DNA of 64,000 bases from Plutella xylostella (GCF_932276165.1 NC_064012.1:15011501-15075500); one strand, 5' to 3'; numbered from the stretch's first letter, positions 11,355 to 21,000 are shown. Numbers and translations are program-made. The notes: a model not told the origin generated them from the sequence alone.

Positions 11355-12400
11355 ACTCACCCGCTCTACCCACGACCAACGCAACGTCATTATTACCCAT
11401 ACCAAAGATACACACTAGTGCGTGGCTAAATGTTATGCTTCTATACGCCGATATTTATGTCTCTTTTGGCGACTCACTGTACCTATTCGTTAGAGTGATC
11501 GGCTGTTTGTAGAGAGCCTGATCCTCGTCAATGTATACTTAGATAATTCAGTAGCGATACAGAAGTTATTATTATGGATATTCTTAGCGTTTCATGTTTA
11601 AAGGTAGTTTTATTTAATGATTTTTGTATAAATATGTTGGCGGACTTATATCGCATTAAATACTATTTTAAGTCATGGAAGTTAATTAATTACAAGTCAT
11701 ATAATATTATTTCACTGTGTGCATTTAATGCAATTATTTTATAGTTAAAATGATTATCACTTAAGTACCTTTATCACATTCCAATTATATTATTAATTAG
11801 TACATAGTGTACTTTACATAATCATGTTAGTTATTGGAAATCTGATAAAACATTTGAATTATTTAGTTGGTATCATTTTGTTTGGTGGAAAGAAATGGTA
11901 TTGCCCATGCGGCGGAGTATAGAGTAATTTCTTGAATGTAGAAAGAAGAAAGACTGTTTAATTTAATTTTTAACTATAAAACCTACTTACATAAACATGT
12001 TGACTGAACATAATTTTGACCGATAAGTATTATTGATAATTTTCTCTCGTTTATTGTCATAATTGATTTTCTTGGGAAAATCTTATTTTTGACTTGATTT
12101 CATATCTTATTTTAATTTTAAAAGTACTTATTTTTAATTGCATTCAATTTTGTTTGCTGATTTGATTTATAAAGTTCAGGAACTATTTTATTTTACTTAT
12201 AATTTCTATGTTATTTCTGTATTTATTACTGTAGTTAAATTACATACATATACTTAGGATTAAGCAAGTATAACTATTCATTAAATATTTATCTAATTAG
12301 TATCGTAGTAGGAATATACGACATATCTTACCTAACTATAGATGTTTTCCGTAAAAGGAACTAATAGTATCATATTTAACTTACACAGAAATGAAATAAA
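11355..12400 (+). other. probable 3' UTR of the sca-like gene
   Basis: AT-rich sequence after the stop with no competing gene, and several ATTTA-type words. The first well-placed AATAAA on the plus strand that I would use lies at 12395-12400, in ATGAAATAAAAAATAC, giving a 3' UTR of about 1.05 kb. The exact end is inferred. Confidence 0.45.
12395..12400 (+). terminator. candidate poly(A) signal AATAAA, sca-like gene
   Basis: AATAAA followed by an A-rich run. It lies about 1.04 kb after the stop and upstream of the converging gene's 3' end. Chosen by position only. Confidence 0.4.
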
Positions 12401-12546
12401 AAATACAAAAAAAATGTTTGTGTCACCGATTACCGTAACTCAATATCACTATATTCACATATTACTGTTTCGTAGAATGTTTAATCAACGTAATTTACCA
12501 ATGGAATTTACCAAATAAATCAACTACTCACATATGCAATTCGACT

Positions 12547-12552
12547 TTTATT
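12547..12552 (-). terminator. candidate poly(A) signal, serine protease homologue
   Basis: TTTATT on the plus strand gives AATAAA on the minus strand, about 315 bases beyond the stop at 12866. If used, the transcript's 3' UTR includes the hairpin MITE at 12621-12757. Confidence 0.4.
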
Positions 12553-12620
12553 TCAAAAATCAACCCAAGTAGTTAAACTTTTAAGATCTACTAAGTGTCA
12601 CTACAATTTTTAAGCGTATA

Positions 12621-12757
12621 CAGGGTGTTGCAAAAAGGGTATGTTACTAAGCCGAAAGAGCGAATCTTCAAAACTCGTAAAACAAAAGTTGTTTCGAATG
12701 ACCCCCCTCTCTGATTCACCCCCTTTCGGCTTAGTATACCCTTTTTGCAACACTCTG
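12621..12757. mobile_element. MITE, 'cagggtgttgcaaaaaggg' family, TA duplication
   Basis: Ends CAGGGTGTTGCAAAAAGGGT and CCCTTTTTGCAACACTCTG are inverted and flanked by TA on both sides. Internal arms ACTAAGCCGAAAG and CTTTCGGCTTAGT also pair. Related copies are at 36740-36890, 52619-52716 and 24641 onward, with a fragment at about 15.44 kb. It lies within the probable 3' UTR of the minus-strand protease homologue. Confidence 0.85.
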
Positions 12758-12865
12758 TATAGGACGGCTTACGGCCTATTGGACTAAAGGGCTTTTACTA
12801 ATCTGACCCTCCATTTGTACTCATCTCAACCTCCTCATCATTCGTATCATCATCGTCACCTCTGA

Positions 12866-13262
12866 CTACTCATATCCAATACCATTTTCCACTTCAGTCA
12901 TTACACCTTCACTTTCAGCCAGGCTGTCTTCATCCTCAAAGTAATCTTCTTCATTCACCAACAGTAGACCATCAGATATCATCTTCTGTCTACGGTCTCG
13001 ATACATTTTCTTCTTGTTCTCATGATACTTCATGTCTTCCACAAAGTCTCTGACATCGAACACTCGTCCGCTCAGCTTGGTAAGCTGGTTGTCTATCGCT
13101 TTAGCAGTCAGCGCCCTCTGGTGAGTATTGTTAGCTGGGGGAGGGTTTCTTCGTGTCCTGACCAGGGCATCACGAAGCACATAAGCTCTAGTCGCCTGGT
13201 ACAGTTCAGATAGCTGGACGTGGGTAGTGCTTTCTAGAATCTCTAGGTTGTATGTCAGCCAA
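12866..13262 (-). CDS. protease homologue, last exon (C-terminal extension)
   Basis: The acceptor CACCCACAG precedes 13262. The first base completes the split Arg codon, then WLTYNLEILES follows. 131 residues end in VENGIGYE and TAG (12866-12868). After the S1 helix the sequence has a basic patch (HENKKKMYRDRRQKM) and an acidic tail (NEEDYFEDEDSLAESEG). I know no domain matching it. Extensions of this length after the S1 fold are uncommon. Confidence 0.8.
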
Positions 13263-16200
13263 CTGTGGGTGAATCATTCATTTGCTGTGGTTAAGCATTG
13301 CAAGGATTTTAAGGAGGCAGGATAAAAAGAGCAGAGATGTAGTTAGTAGGAACTCGATAATTCTAATAACCCGCTATAACCTTCGCTATTAACGTAGATA
13401 AACGTCACTATATCGGGATTTGCCATAAATACAGCAGTGTTATTGGTGGAACATGCATTAAACAAATTTATCGACATCAATAAGAGACATTCTGACAGAC
13501 ATTCTGTCGACAACACCAACAAAAATCTCTATCATAAGCAGTCAAGTCAAAAGCGTAACCACTCACCGATGGTACTTCCTGACATCAGTATAGACTAGCG
13601 GCAGGTCCCCCGTGTATCCACAGCCGTATCCCCAGGACAGGAGCCCCAGTAGCTGTCCCCCGACGACCAGTGGAGCCCCCGGGACCCCCAGGCAGGGGGC
13701 GGAGGCAGCAAGACGGCGAGCCTCGCCGACGCAGAGCATGCCAGCCGAGATTGGCAGGCCCAGCTGGTAGGACGGAGTAGTGTAGATGTAGAATAGTACG
13801 ATCGGTGCTCTTTAAAGGAGTCAATAACAGAGTCTTAACAACAACAATAAGTATACAGAAAATAATACAAACAAAGGTTGCTTGCAAAAAGGCACCAGCT
13901 TAGCATGCTGTGTTTTCTGCTGGTCTTTATAAACCTCCCTGTATTCAATTTCAAATTACGAACATACGTATCGTGGTCACAAATGCGCGTATCTGCCATT
14001 CCTGAGTGTTTCAGGCGCCACGTGATCGAAGCGAAAGCGAAGGATAATAATTATGTCCATGGAAGGATCAATAAAATTACTTAGATAATCTGCCATAAAA
14101 AAAAAAGAAATATAGGTATATACACTGCCGGGCAATGAAAAAGTTCCACTCATAAAATTCCGACAACAAATGACCCGAACTTTTTTAAAGGTTTAATTTT
14201 AAATTGGAACAAAATATTACCGAATTTAGTTGGTAATATCCTGATGCTCTGTTAAATGTACGGTCAGGTGCAAATAAACCTGAACCCCCTCTCATACTAA
14301 CAATGTTTCTAAGGGGTGTCAGGTTTATCTGCCCCTTACTGTACTTAAATTTTGCAGAAGACGGCATTAACCTTTTCCTTTTCCGTTTAGAAGTAAGTAA
14401 TTTGGCGTTTTTCTCAGTGGAAATTTTTCATTGCCCGTGAGTGTATAAAAAATCTCCATCGTTTTAATTACCATTCTACCCTAGGCATGCAATCATGCAA
14501 TCTAAGATAAAGGTACCATTATACCACCATACGGGGACGTCCACGCTCGCTGGCCAGATTTCAATAAAAAATATCCTGTGTATCAGGGTCGGCCGCGTGT
14601 TTTTCTTGAATACGCCAACAGGCTTCAAGTGGTTCTTAGCATAAAGCCACTGGCCAATTCCCCGATAGTACATACTACAGGCATTAGCTATATCAAAACC
14701 ACTTCACCTCCGTATACTCATCACAGGTCTCCTTGTCCACATGCAGGAACACAGAGCGGAGCGTCGGGTCCACACTCTCGCCCGGGTAATACCGGGAATG
14801 CCTCGGCAGGCATATCTGCCGTGTCTGTAAGCGGTATTCGATTGTAGTGCGATCCCCACGCGCGCCAATGTAACTGAAAACCGCGGAATGCGTTCGGAAC
14901 GCTTTATTGGATAATTGTAAAGCAATCGCTAACACGTAGGTCGAACGTCGTAGGGTGAGGATGTGTTTTATTAACTGGAGATTTAAAATTCACAATCTTT
15001 ACATTCAGTAGTTACCTACTAGATGAAAATTATACTTTTTACCGGTAAGACAACACTTGTGGATGAAGTAAACAGAAACATAGACATAATTATGTAGGTA
15101 GCCAGAACTCAATGGAATATTCCAGATTTTTATTCGTTTAAATAAGTATACTAAGCAAAGAATGAATTAATGAAAAACAAACAATGGATAATAATAGATA
15201 GCTCTAGATTGCGCAGTATAACGTTACCAATGAAAACTTTAAATGAAATCGAAGTATGGTGGAGCAGAAGTTTATTAATTATGCTGAAACGGAATCTATT
15301 TAATTGTACAAGTTAGCTATTGGCGTACTCCTGTTTCCTGCGAGAGGTCTGAAGCCGACAGCCAAGATAGGAAGCTGCAGAATTGATGTGCACACATTTA
15401 AACTGAAGATGCACAACCCACAAACAAATTATATATACAGGATGTTGCAAAAAGGGTACACTAAGCCGAAACCTACATGTGCAGCATGCTGCATGGCATA
15501 TGTAATCCCGAAAATGAAATCAGAATTTGAAAATTCGCGAAAAAAATGACATTCTCCATAGTTAAAAGTTCTTAATTTTATTCTAGATTTCACATATAAG
15601 CGAAACACTACGAATACTTTTATGAGTTACGACCAGAAAAATTTAGACAGTCTTAAATTATGTGCCTGAAATGCAACCAGAAACAGCTTCTACTTACAGC
15701 GGCACTGCACTGCCCCCACCCAGTCACAAATGCTGATAGTCCAGCTATCGAAGCATTGGCTGCAATCAGAGGGACAGGTTTCATACCTAGCCTGAAAGAA
15801 ATATAGGAAAAGCATTGATTATCCTAATATAATAAATGCGAAAGTAACTGTGTCTGTCTGTTATTCTTTCACGCCAACACTACTGAACGGATTTGAATGA
15901 AATTTGGTATACAGATAGTCTAACTAGACCCTGAGAAAGAACATAGGCTACTTTTTATCTCGGAATTCCCACGGGAAAACTTTTTAAGGCGTAGCGAAGC
16001 TCGCGGGATCAGCTAGTACAATATATACACGAAAAGTATTTGTAAGAAAGACACACAGAAAAATATCAAAATCTTAGTTTTATGCTACAGATTGTTCAGA
16101 TTTATTCGCTCTGTACGAAGCGGTTTAGAGGACGCACTTGTATGAATATCTACAAAGAATACTTTTTAAGAATCGTTTATGCAATGCGTGCGATACGTAC

Positions 16201-19200
16201 CATACGATACCGATAAGTAGGTAGACTTACCTTAATGCCTAGTTTCACCATATTTTGTTAGATCATTAACACCCCTGTTACATTGTTTTGTCATCAATTA
16301 TACGTCATCTTCATATTAAATTCTTGACAGATGTGTCAAAAGTCAACCACTAATCCCTTGTTATGTTCTAACAGAGTATGGTGAAACTAAGGCTACGGAT
16401 TGTTTATTGATATGTGTCAGTGACGATACCTGCTCGACTGTTCCTCATACACCCTCACCAGCGCCAGGTCATGTCTGACGGCGGAGACGTCGAACAGCGG
16501 GTGTATCACCACCGCCACCACCGCCAGGACGGAGGCTCCGCGGTCGCAGTACGACTCCCCGCCCACCACGCCCAGCTCATATGTCGGCACGCTGGAACAG
16601 GGGGGTCAGATACAGTTGAACTATAAAGTCTGAAAATGGAAGTGGATCCTAACTAATTGTTAAAGACCGTATATAATAGATCTACTTGATTATATTTAAG
16701 CAAAAAAACGTTAAAAAGCCAGTCTTTTAAAAATCGCACTCTTAATTGTCATGACTTTATAGTTGTACTGTAAAGTGGTAGCTCGAGCAGCGGCCCTCCG
16801 AAACTTAGATTTTCGTCGTATGGAGTGACCCCACAGAGATCGGACGAAACAGATGTTAGTCACCGACACAAAAAGAGGGGTCTTATGTATATAAAGTTTG
16901 TGTATCTGTCTGTGGAAGCATAGCCTACTAATTGCTTTCCTTAAATCGATTTCCGTTTTGATGTTTGGTGCCATAATGAAAATAGTCAGTAAGTATATCG
17001 CATACCTACATTGACCTGGAACCGGTAACGTCACAGATAATATTGAAAGGGGAATTATAAAACGAGCGAACAAAAAAAAACTTTGCGACTGATGATGACG
17101 TACTGTTTTAATAACTTGAGCGGCATGAATTTGAGTAAGCGAAAAATTAACTAAACTGCCGACGAATATTGATTTATAATAAAATCCAGAACGAGCTTAC
17201 AAAAAGTGGACTGTGATAAATCCATTTCAGATATTAAAATTTTATCCGAGCGACTTAATTACTAAGTGAGCGACTGGAAATACAGAGAGGGCAACTTCAA
17301 TATTAAGATATATTCGATTTTTCTAAGTGAGGTTATACTATGCGAACTACTAAAAAGTTCTCTTTGAGCAAATTTATGTATGCTGCTTTATTCATGATTA
17401 TTGGTTACTGATATTCTATTTGAGGGCTTATGTTTTTTATTTTGATACGCTTTTTAATGAAAACTACAGATTTTTAAATGCACTGGCAAAAAGGATCGTG
17501 CGACTGTCCCGAATTTTTCAATAGATATGTATGCAAACACGTTTTGGGGCTAGCAATTCGGCTCAAACTAACAACACCACCACTGGAAGCAAAAATGATA
17601 CCCATTGCACAAAAAAGAAAACGAGGCCGGCCCAATAAGTCCAAGCCCGCACTTATTTACCAGTGACGATGAGTAGTAGGGCTCCTCATACCTATCAATG
17701 TTTCTTAGTATTAATAAGAAGTTTTTTTTTTAGTTGACTGAAGCGTCTTATTTTTAACATTGTTTTATTTAATTACCCTTATATTTCAATAATAAAATTT
17801 CTCAACTAATAGAATAGTGTTTCTTCAAATAGTTATTTCATATTATTTTTATTTTGTAAATGTGAGCTCATTATACTCTGCTCATTAGTGTATTTTTCAA
17901 AGTGGTTTTTGTATTCGAAACACTTCATTTAAGATAAAATGCCGCTCAGTATAAAAAATACATTTGCCAAATATTGAAAAAAATGCAGGACGTAACGTTG
18001 ACACTCAAACAAATATTGGGTCGCTCAAATATTATGAAGCTGCTCATTTTGTATTTTAAGTAACTCAAATTAATGTTTGTAAGTTGCTGTTCTGTTGATT
18101 TCTCGTCACTCGCAGTCAGTCGCTCACTTAGTAATTCTATAACCCAAATTAATTAATTTTGACACTTAGAACTGTAATTTACAGTCACTCGTTTTATTGC
18201 TACCCATATTGAAATATCAAATATCTTAAGAAATATCCGTTGAAAACGCGAAAGTTAACAAAGATAAAACTTTGTATTCTGAAAGCGACCCAGGCAGGTT
18301 AAATATTTATTTATTTTCTATGCGGGTGTAGGTACTTTCCGTAAAAATACTTACCTACCTTTGATCCTTTAACCTCGTTAGACGAATCTAGGTCTACTTT
18401 TATCTTAGATTAACAATATACGAACAAGGATAGAGTGTCAGTGCAAAAGAAACATCTCGATAAATAACACCCCACTTCTACCATTGAGATCTTATTTTGA
18501 ATTAGTTCAGTTAGAAGATTTCTGACTTTATTCATTGCTACAACAGCAGTCATTAGATTGAACTTTGTGTGAGAAGATTGTGACTCTATTCATTGCTACA
18601 ATGGTTGTCATTAAATTTAAATTAAAACGGTTTGACAGTACACAAAATGCGGACAGTTTTTGTATCTATCTGATACACCATCCTGTTCGTATATCGTTAA
18701 TCTAAGATTTTTACAGACAGGAACAGGATTCGACTGCAAACCGATCCAATGCACCCAAAGAGGATTACTTCCTACAAATGATTTCACAAAAATGCTCAAA
18801 GCAGTATGTTGTCGACTTGTGCGATTCCGACCAGATCCGCGCGACATAAAGGAGTACTTATGGAAGTACTAGTATCCTAGTATACCTAGATCTAGATCTA
18901 GGTTCTGGATGAGTTGCCTGTATTCTACCGAGCCCAAGGAAATAATCCCCGTCTCTCTGCAAGCGAGACTGCAGATTAAAGTAAGCCGTTCAAGCTCCAA
19001 TAAGTCAATACTAGGTATATCCTGTTTATGATAGCCTAGTTATCAATTTTTTAATAATTGATCATAGTGAAGTTAGTAAATAACTAACTTTGCTCCAGTA
19101 ATTTTTCGGTAGGTTTCTCTTCCGGTCAAGCATAAAACAACCCGCCTGCCATATACCTGCACATCTAGAATTTAGATGTGTACTCTAAGTGCATTGTAAG

Positions 19201-21000
19201 GATCAAAAACCGGCCAAGTGCGAGTCGGGCTCGCGCACAAAGGGTTCCGTAGCAGCAAATCAAAATTACAGTTAAATCAACCTATCTCAAAAACTATAAG
19301 AGATACTTTGATCAAACCAAAAATCGTTGAAAGAGTTAATTAGCATGCATCACCTCTATTTTTTTTAGAATTTTATACCCCGTAGTTATAAAAATAGAGG
19401 GGGGGGGACATACTTTTTACGACTTTGAGAGCTGATATCTCAAAAACCGTTCACTTTAAGAAAAATGTTTTTTAGAAAACTTTATATCATTTTAAAAGAC
19501 CTTTCCATTGATACCCCACACGGGTATGTACATCGAAAAAAAAAATTTCATCCCTCAGTTACATGTATGGGGGGCCCCACCCCCAATTCTTTTTTTTACT
19601 ATTTAGTGTCATATTTTTGTAGCGGTTCATACAACACATATTCCCATCAAATTTCATCACTGTAGTACTTATAGTTTCCGAGTAAATCGGCTGTGACAGA
19701 CGGACAGACGGACAGACGGACATGACGAAACTATAAGGGTTCCGTTTTTGCCATTTTGGCTACGGAACCCTAAAAACGGCGATACTGCTCGCGACCTATC
19801 CCGGGAGTTCAAATAATTTACAGCGAAAAGCGGGTGACTCGCTTGCGATTCACCTCTAACTACTCCTTCGGGCTTTACAGTCGTGAGCATAATATATGTA
19901 TATCACAGACGTCTATTACACTAGACACCAGCACAAATGCACTCATTTCTGTGAAAACCACGCGTGCCTATTTTTTTACTGATAATGACATCTGGACTGT
20001 ATGAACAAAAGTTGAGATTTTCAACTTTTTTAGTCGGTCATGTGTAGAGTAACCTGACCCCCCTCTCATAGTAACAATGTTTCTGAGAGGGGTCAGATTT
20101 CTCTGTCCTATACTACTTCGTTACTAGTTTTTGACACCCGCAGTACGTACACTTAGGGAATGTGGTATGTATGTAGAGACCTACTGATGCAGCGGGTGTG
20201 CCGCGGTGACTACCACGCCGGTAGTCAGCAGGGCGCCCGTGAGGTAGTGGCTGCAGTTGCGACGCACGCTCACCACGTAGGGATGCTCCAGCACTGACAC
20301 GTAGCTGGCGTTGACGACCTGTCGGTAGGAGACATCGTCATCATCATAGACCTTGTGGGACTCTTTGCGACAACAGCCCGTAGAAAGAAAAAATTTGGGA
20401 AAGGGGCATTTTTGAGTTTTTTTTGTAATTCTTTTAGCGGCCGTCCATTAATCACGTGAGGCTCAAAGGGGGGGGAGGGGGTACGGAAAACCTCACGAAA
20501 CATCACGAGGGGGGAGGGGGGGTTCTCGTTAGACATCACGTGTATTAATTTTTTGTCAAAAATTCGGTATTTCTGAACCGATATTTTGGACGGCGCAAAA
20601 ATTTTAACGATTTGTAGTATGACCTATATTTTTTCTAGTCTAAAATTGTCTCTACATAGACTTCCAAAAAATACACGTGATCCAGGAGGGGGGGAGGGGG
20701 GATTGGTCCCAAACCTCACCAAATATCACCAGGGGGGAGGGACCTCAAAAAATGAGAAAAACGACCTCACGTGATTAATGGACGGCCCCTTACGTAAAAT
20801 CTACGGATATTCCTATTTCAATTTGGTATGTTGGTAGCTCCCGGTGTTGTCACGGGTAAAGCATGTAACAGTTAGTTATTTATAAATTGACTAAGTTACC
20901 TTACGATTTAGAAGAGGCGTATCTCCAATACGGAGATTTGCGGTGGCGAAACTTCCATCATCGGACGATGTAGCCAATGTAATGTCTGCTGTGACAGAAA
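12866..21000 (-). CDS. chymotrypsin-fold serine protease homologue, catalytically dead, with charged C-terminal extension
   Basis: Seven exons (20900-21000, 20185-20318, 16430-16591, 15698-15791, 14708-14824, 13567-13763, 12866-13262) join with matching phases to 399 residues plus stop. Residues 1-33 are a propeptide end closing in NRK. Residues 34 onward (VVNASY) form the S1 domain: VVVTAAH (His57, residue 74), RHDLAL (Asp102, residue 119), FVTGWG, MLCVGE and SWGYGCGYTG. The GDSGGP motif is GVPGAP, so Ser195 is Pro (residue 230) and Asp194 is Val. Cys42 is Leu and Cys58 is Pro, losing one conserved disulfide together. Such a protein should lack protease activity; insect serine protease homologues often act as cofactors in immune or developmental cascades. 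Residues 269-399 are an unusual extension, basic then acidic. The first exon with a signal peptide is missing: the 20900 exon begins with two bases of a split codon. Confidence 0.85.
13567..13763 (-). CDS. protease homologue exon with the degenerate active-site serine loop
   Basis: Acceptor TCCTACCAG, donor CATCG|GTGAGT. It encodes LGLPISAGMLCVGE, then APCLGVPGAPLVVG in place of the canonical CxGDSGGPLV, then LLSWGYGCGYTGDLPLVYTD. The disulfide cysteines of MLC, PC and YGC remain, so the fold is probably kept. Confidence 0.9.
14123..14443. mobile_element. Tc1/mariner-type MITE, 'cactcacgggcaatgaaa' family (copy 1)
   Basis: Flanked by TA. The right end TTTTCATTGCCCGTGAGTG and the left end CACTGCCGGGCAATGAAAAA are inverted copies. 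Compared with 51835-52075 and 55132-55364 it carries an extra 83-base block (14261-14343). It lies in the protease homologue's intron between the 13763 and 14708 exons. Confidence 0.8.
14261..14343. mobile_element. 83-bp hairpin element nested in the Tc1-type MITE
   Basis: The block is absent from the two sister MITEs and is bracketed by GTA. It contains TAAACCTGA and TCAGGTTTA as inverted arms around CCCCCTCTCATACTAACAAT. A second copy lies at about 20038-20125 with the same core (CCTCTCATAGTAACAATGTT). Confidence 0.75.
14708..14824 (-). CDS. protease homologue exon
   Basis: Acceptor CCGCTTACAG, donor ACGGAG|GTGAAG. 39 residues: TRQICLPRHSRYY to ETCDEYTE. QICLP matches the conserved interdomain segment before the Cys168 loop. 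Phase 0 at both ends. Confidence 0.8.
15436..15470. mobile_element. fragment of the 'cagggtgttgcaaaaaggg' MITE
   Basis: TATACAGGATGTTGCAAAAA then GGGTACACTAAGCCGAAA matches one arm of 12621-12757. The other arm is missing. Intronic. Confidence 0.55.
15698..15791 (-). CDS. protease homologue exon (VTGWG segment)
   Basis: Acceptor ATTTCTTTCAG, donor GCCGCT|GTAAGT. One base completes the split Arg codon, then LGMKPVPLIAANASIAGLSA leads into FVTGWGQCSAA. VTGWG is a hallmark of the chymotrypsin fold. Confidence 0.85.
15822..16016 (+). mobile_element. non-autonomous Helitron, Lep1-type
   Basis: It starts TCCTAATATAATAAATGCG after an A and ends CGGGATCAGCTAG before a T: the TC...CTAG ends and A/T insertion site of Helitrons. 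Internal marks are TCACGCC, ACTGAACGGATTTGAATGAA and CCACGGGAAAACTTTTTAAG. A near-identical copy lies at 35204-35406. The family is known from Lepidoptera. It sits in a protease-homologue intron. Confidence 0.85.
16231..16394. mobile_element. MITE, 'ttgacagatgtgtcaaaagtca' family
   Basis: The ends CCTAGTTTCACCATATTTTG and AGAGTATGGTGAAACTAAGG are inverted. The core CAATTATACGTCATCTTCAT then GACAGATGTGTCAAAAGTCA is shared with 46817-46929/47938-47980 and 57699-57855. It ends about 35 bases from the donor of the protease homologue exon at 16430. Confidence 0.8.
16430..16591 (-). CDS. protease homologue exon (Asp102 segment)
   Basis: Acceptor CCTGTTCCAG, donor GAGCAG|GTATCG. One base completes a split His codon, then VPTYELGVVGGESYCDRGAS and VIHPLFDVSAVRHDLALVRV. 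HPLFD...HDLALV is the canonical segment around catalytic Asp102, which is present. Confidence 0.9.
17240..18195. mobile_element. decayed MULE-type DNA transposon with subterminal motif clusters
   Basis: A SWIM zinc-finger remnant (17478-17666) lies between inverted sequences: TTACTAAGTGAGCGACTG near 17261-17278 and CAGTCGCTCACTTAGTAA near 18117-18134. Related words GAGCGAC/GAGCGGC occur in the same inverted sense on each side (left near 17116 and 17244; right near 17940, 18018 and 18047). The pattern fits subterminal transposase-binding repeats. The outer boundaries and target duplication were not resolved. Confidence 0.55.
17478..17666 (+). pseudogene. SWIM zinc-finger C-terminus of a MULE-type transposase
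   Basis: The frame contains GSCDCPEFFNRYVCKHVLGL, the CxCx(n)CxH signature of SWIM fingers. It is followed by an AT-hook-like tail, KRKRGRPNKSKPAL, and a stop. This arrangement is what I know from the C-termini of insect Mutator-like transposases. The DDE nuclease domain is absent upstream, so it is a relic. The apparent start codon is not meaningful. Confidence 0.75.
18196..19165. other. gene-free intronic stretch of the protease homologue
   Basis: No exon or recognised element. Two similar blocks near 18500 and 18560 ('gaagatt...tgactttattcattgctaca' and 'gaagattgtgactctattca') form a short direct duplication. A 70-76 codon frame pair at 18617-18872 overlaps on both strands and lacks recognisable motifs. 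Confidence 0.45.
19170..19900 (+). repeat. dispersed repeat interrupted by a second element
   Basis: The left part (CTAAGTGCATTGTAAGGATC) and right part (CGGCGATACTGC to CAGTCGTGAGC) correspond to one continuous family at 55914-56210. They are split here by the 571-bp element at 19206-19776. The host repeat is therefore older than its insert. Confidence 0.65.
19206..19776 (+). mobile_element. dispersed element with GGGTTCCGTAGC/GCTACGGAACCC ends (copy 2)
   Basis: Sister of 3522-4076, same orientation, with only scattered substitutions and one 18-19 base difference. It lies in the large intron of the protease homologue and inside another repeat. Confidence 0.8.
20038..20125. mobile_element. 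small hairpin element, second copy
   Basis: Core CCCCCTCTCATAGTAACAAT with inverted CTGACCCC/GGGGTCAG arms. It is homologous to the nested element at 14261-14343. Intronic. Confidence 0.65.
20185..20318 (-). CDS. protease homologue exon (mature N-terminus and His57 segment)
   Basis: Acceptor CTACCGACAG, donor CATCA|GTAGGT. It begins VVNASYVSVLEHPYVVSVRR and includes NCSHYLTGALLTTGVVVTAA followed by HPLH. By the invariant 15-residue spacing to His57, position 42 is Leu and position 58 is Pro, both normally Cys. The exon starts exactly at the expected activation-cleavage boundary after NRK. Confidence 0.9.
20439..20787. mobile_element. TIR element with G-rich arms
   Basis: Ends GGCCGTCCATTAATCACGTG and CACGTGATTAATGGACGGCC are exact inverted copies. 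Inside each end lie G-runs (GGGGGGGGAGGGGG; GAGGGGGGGAGGGGGG) spaced by CACGAG/CACCAG words. No coding capacity. It occupies the intron between the propeptide exon and the first protease-domain exon. The class is uncertain; G-rich subterminal blocks behind such ends recall ISL2EU/IS4EU-like families from memory only. Confidence 0.8.
20900..21000 (-). CDS. protease homologue exon (propeptide end)
   Basis: Acceptor ATTTTCAG, donor CGTAAG|GTAACT. Two bases finish a split codon, then SVTADITLATSSDDGSFATA and NLRIGDTPLLNRK. The phase matches the next exon, and NRK just before VVNA gives a plausible activation site. I could not find the upstream exon. Confidence 0.7.

Noticed and set aside
10583..11512. 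Long open frames on both strands overlapping the fibrinogen exon (up to 265 codons)
   Set aside because: They are shadows of the GC-rich third positions of the real exon; no domain and no splice context of their own.
14476..14673. 65-codon minus-strand frame beside a protease-homologue exon
   Set aside because: Just past the donor at 14708 and separated from the exon by a stop; no S1-family sequence.
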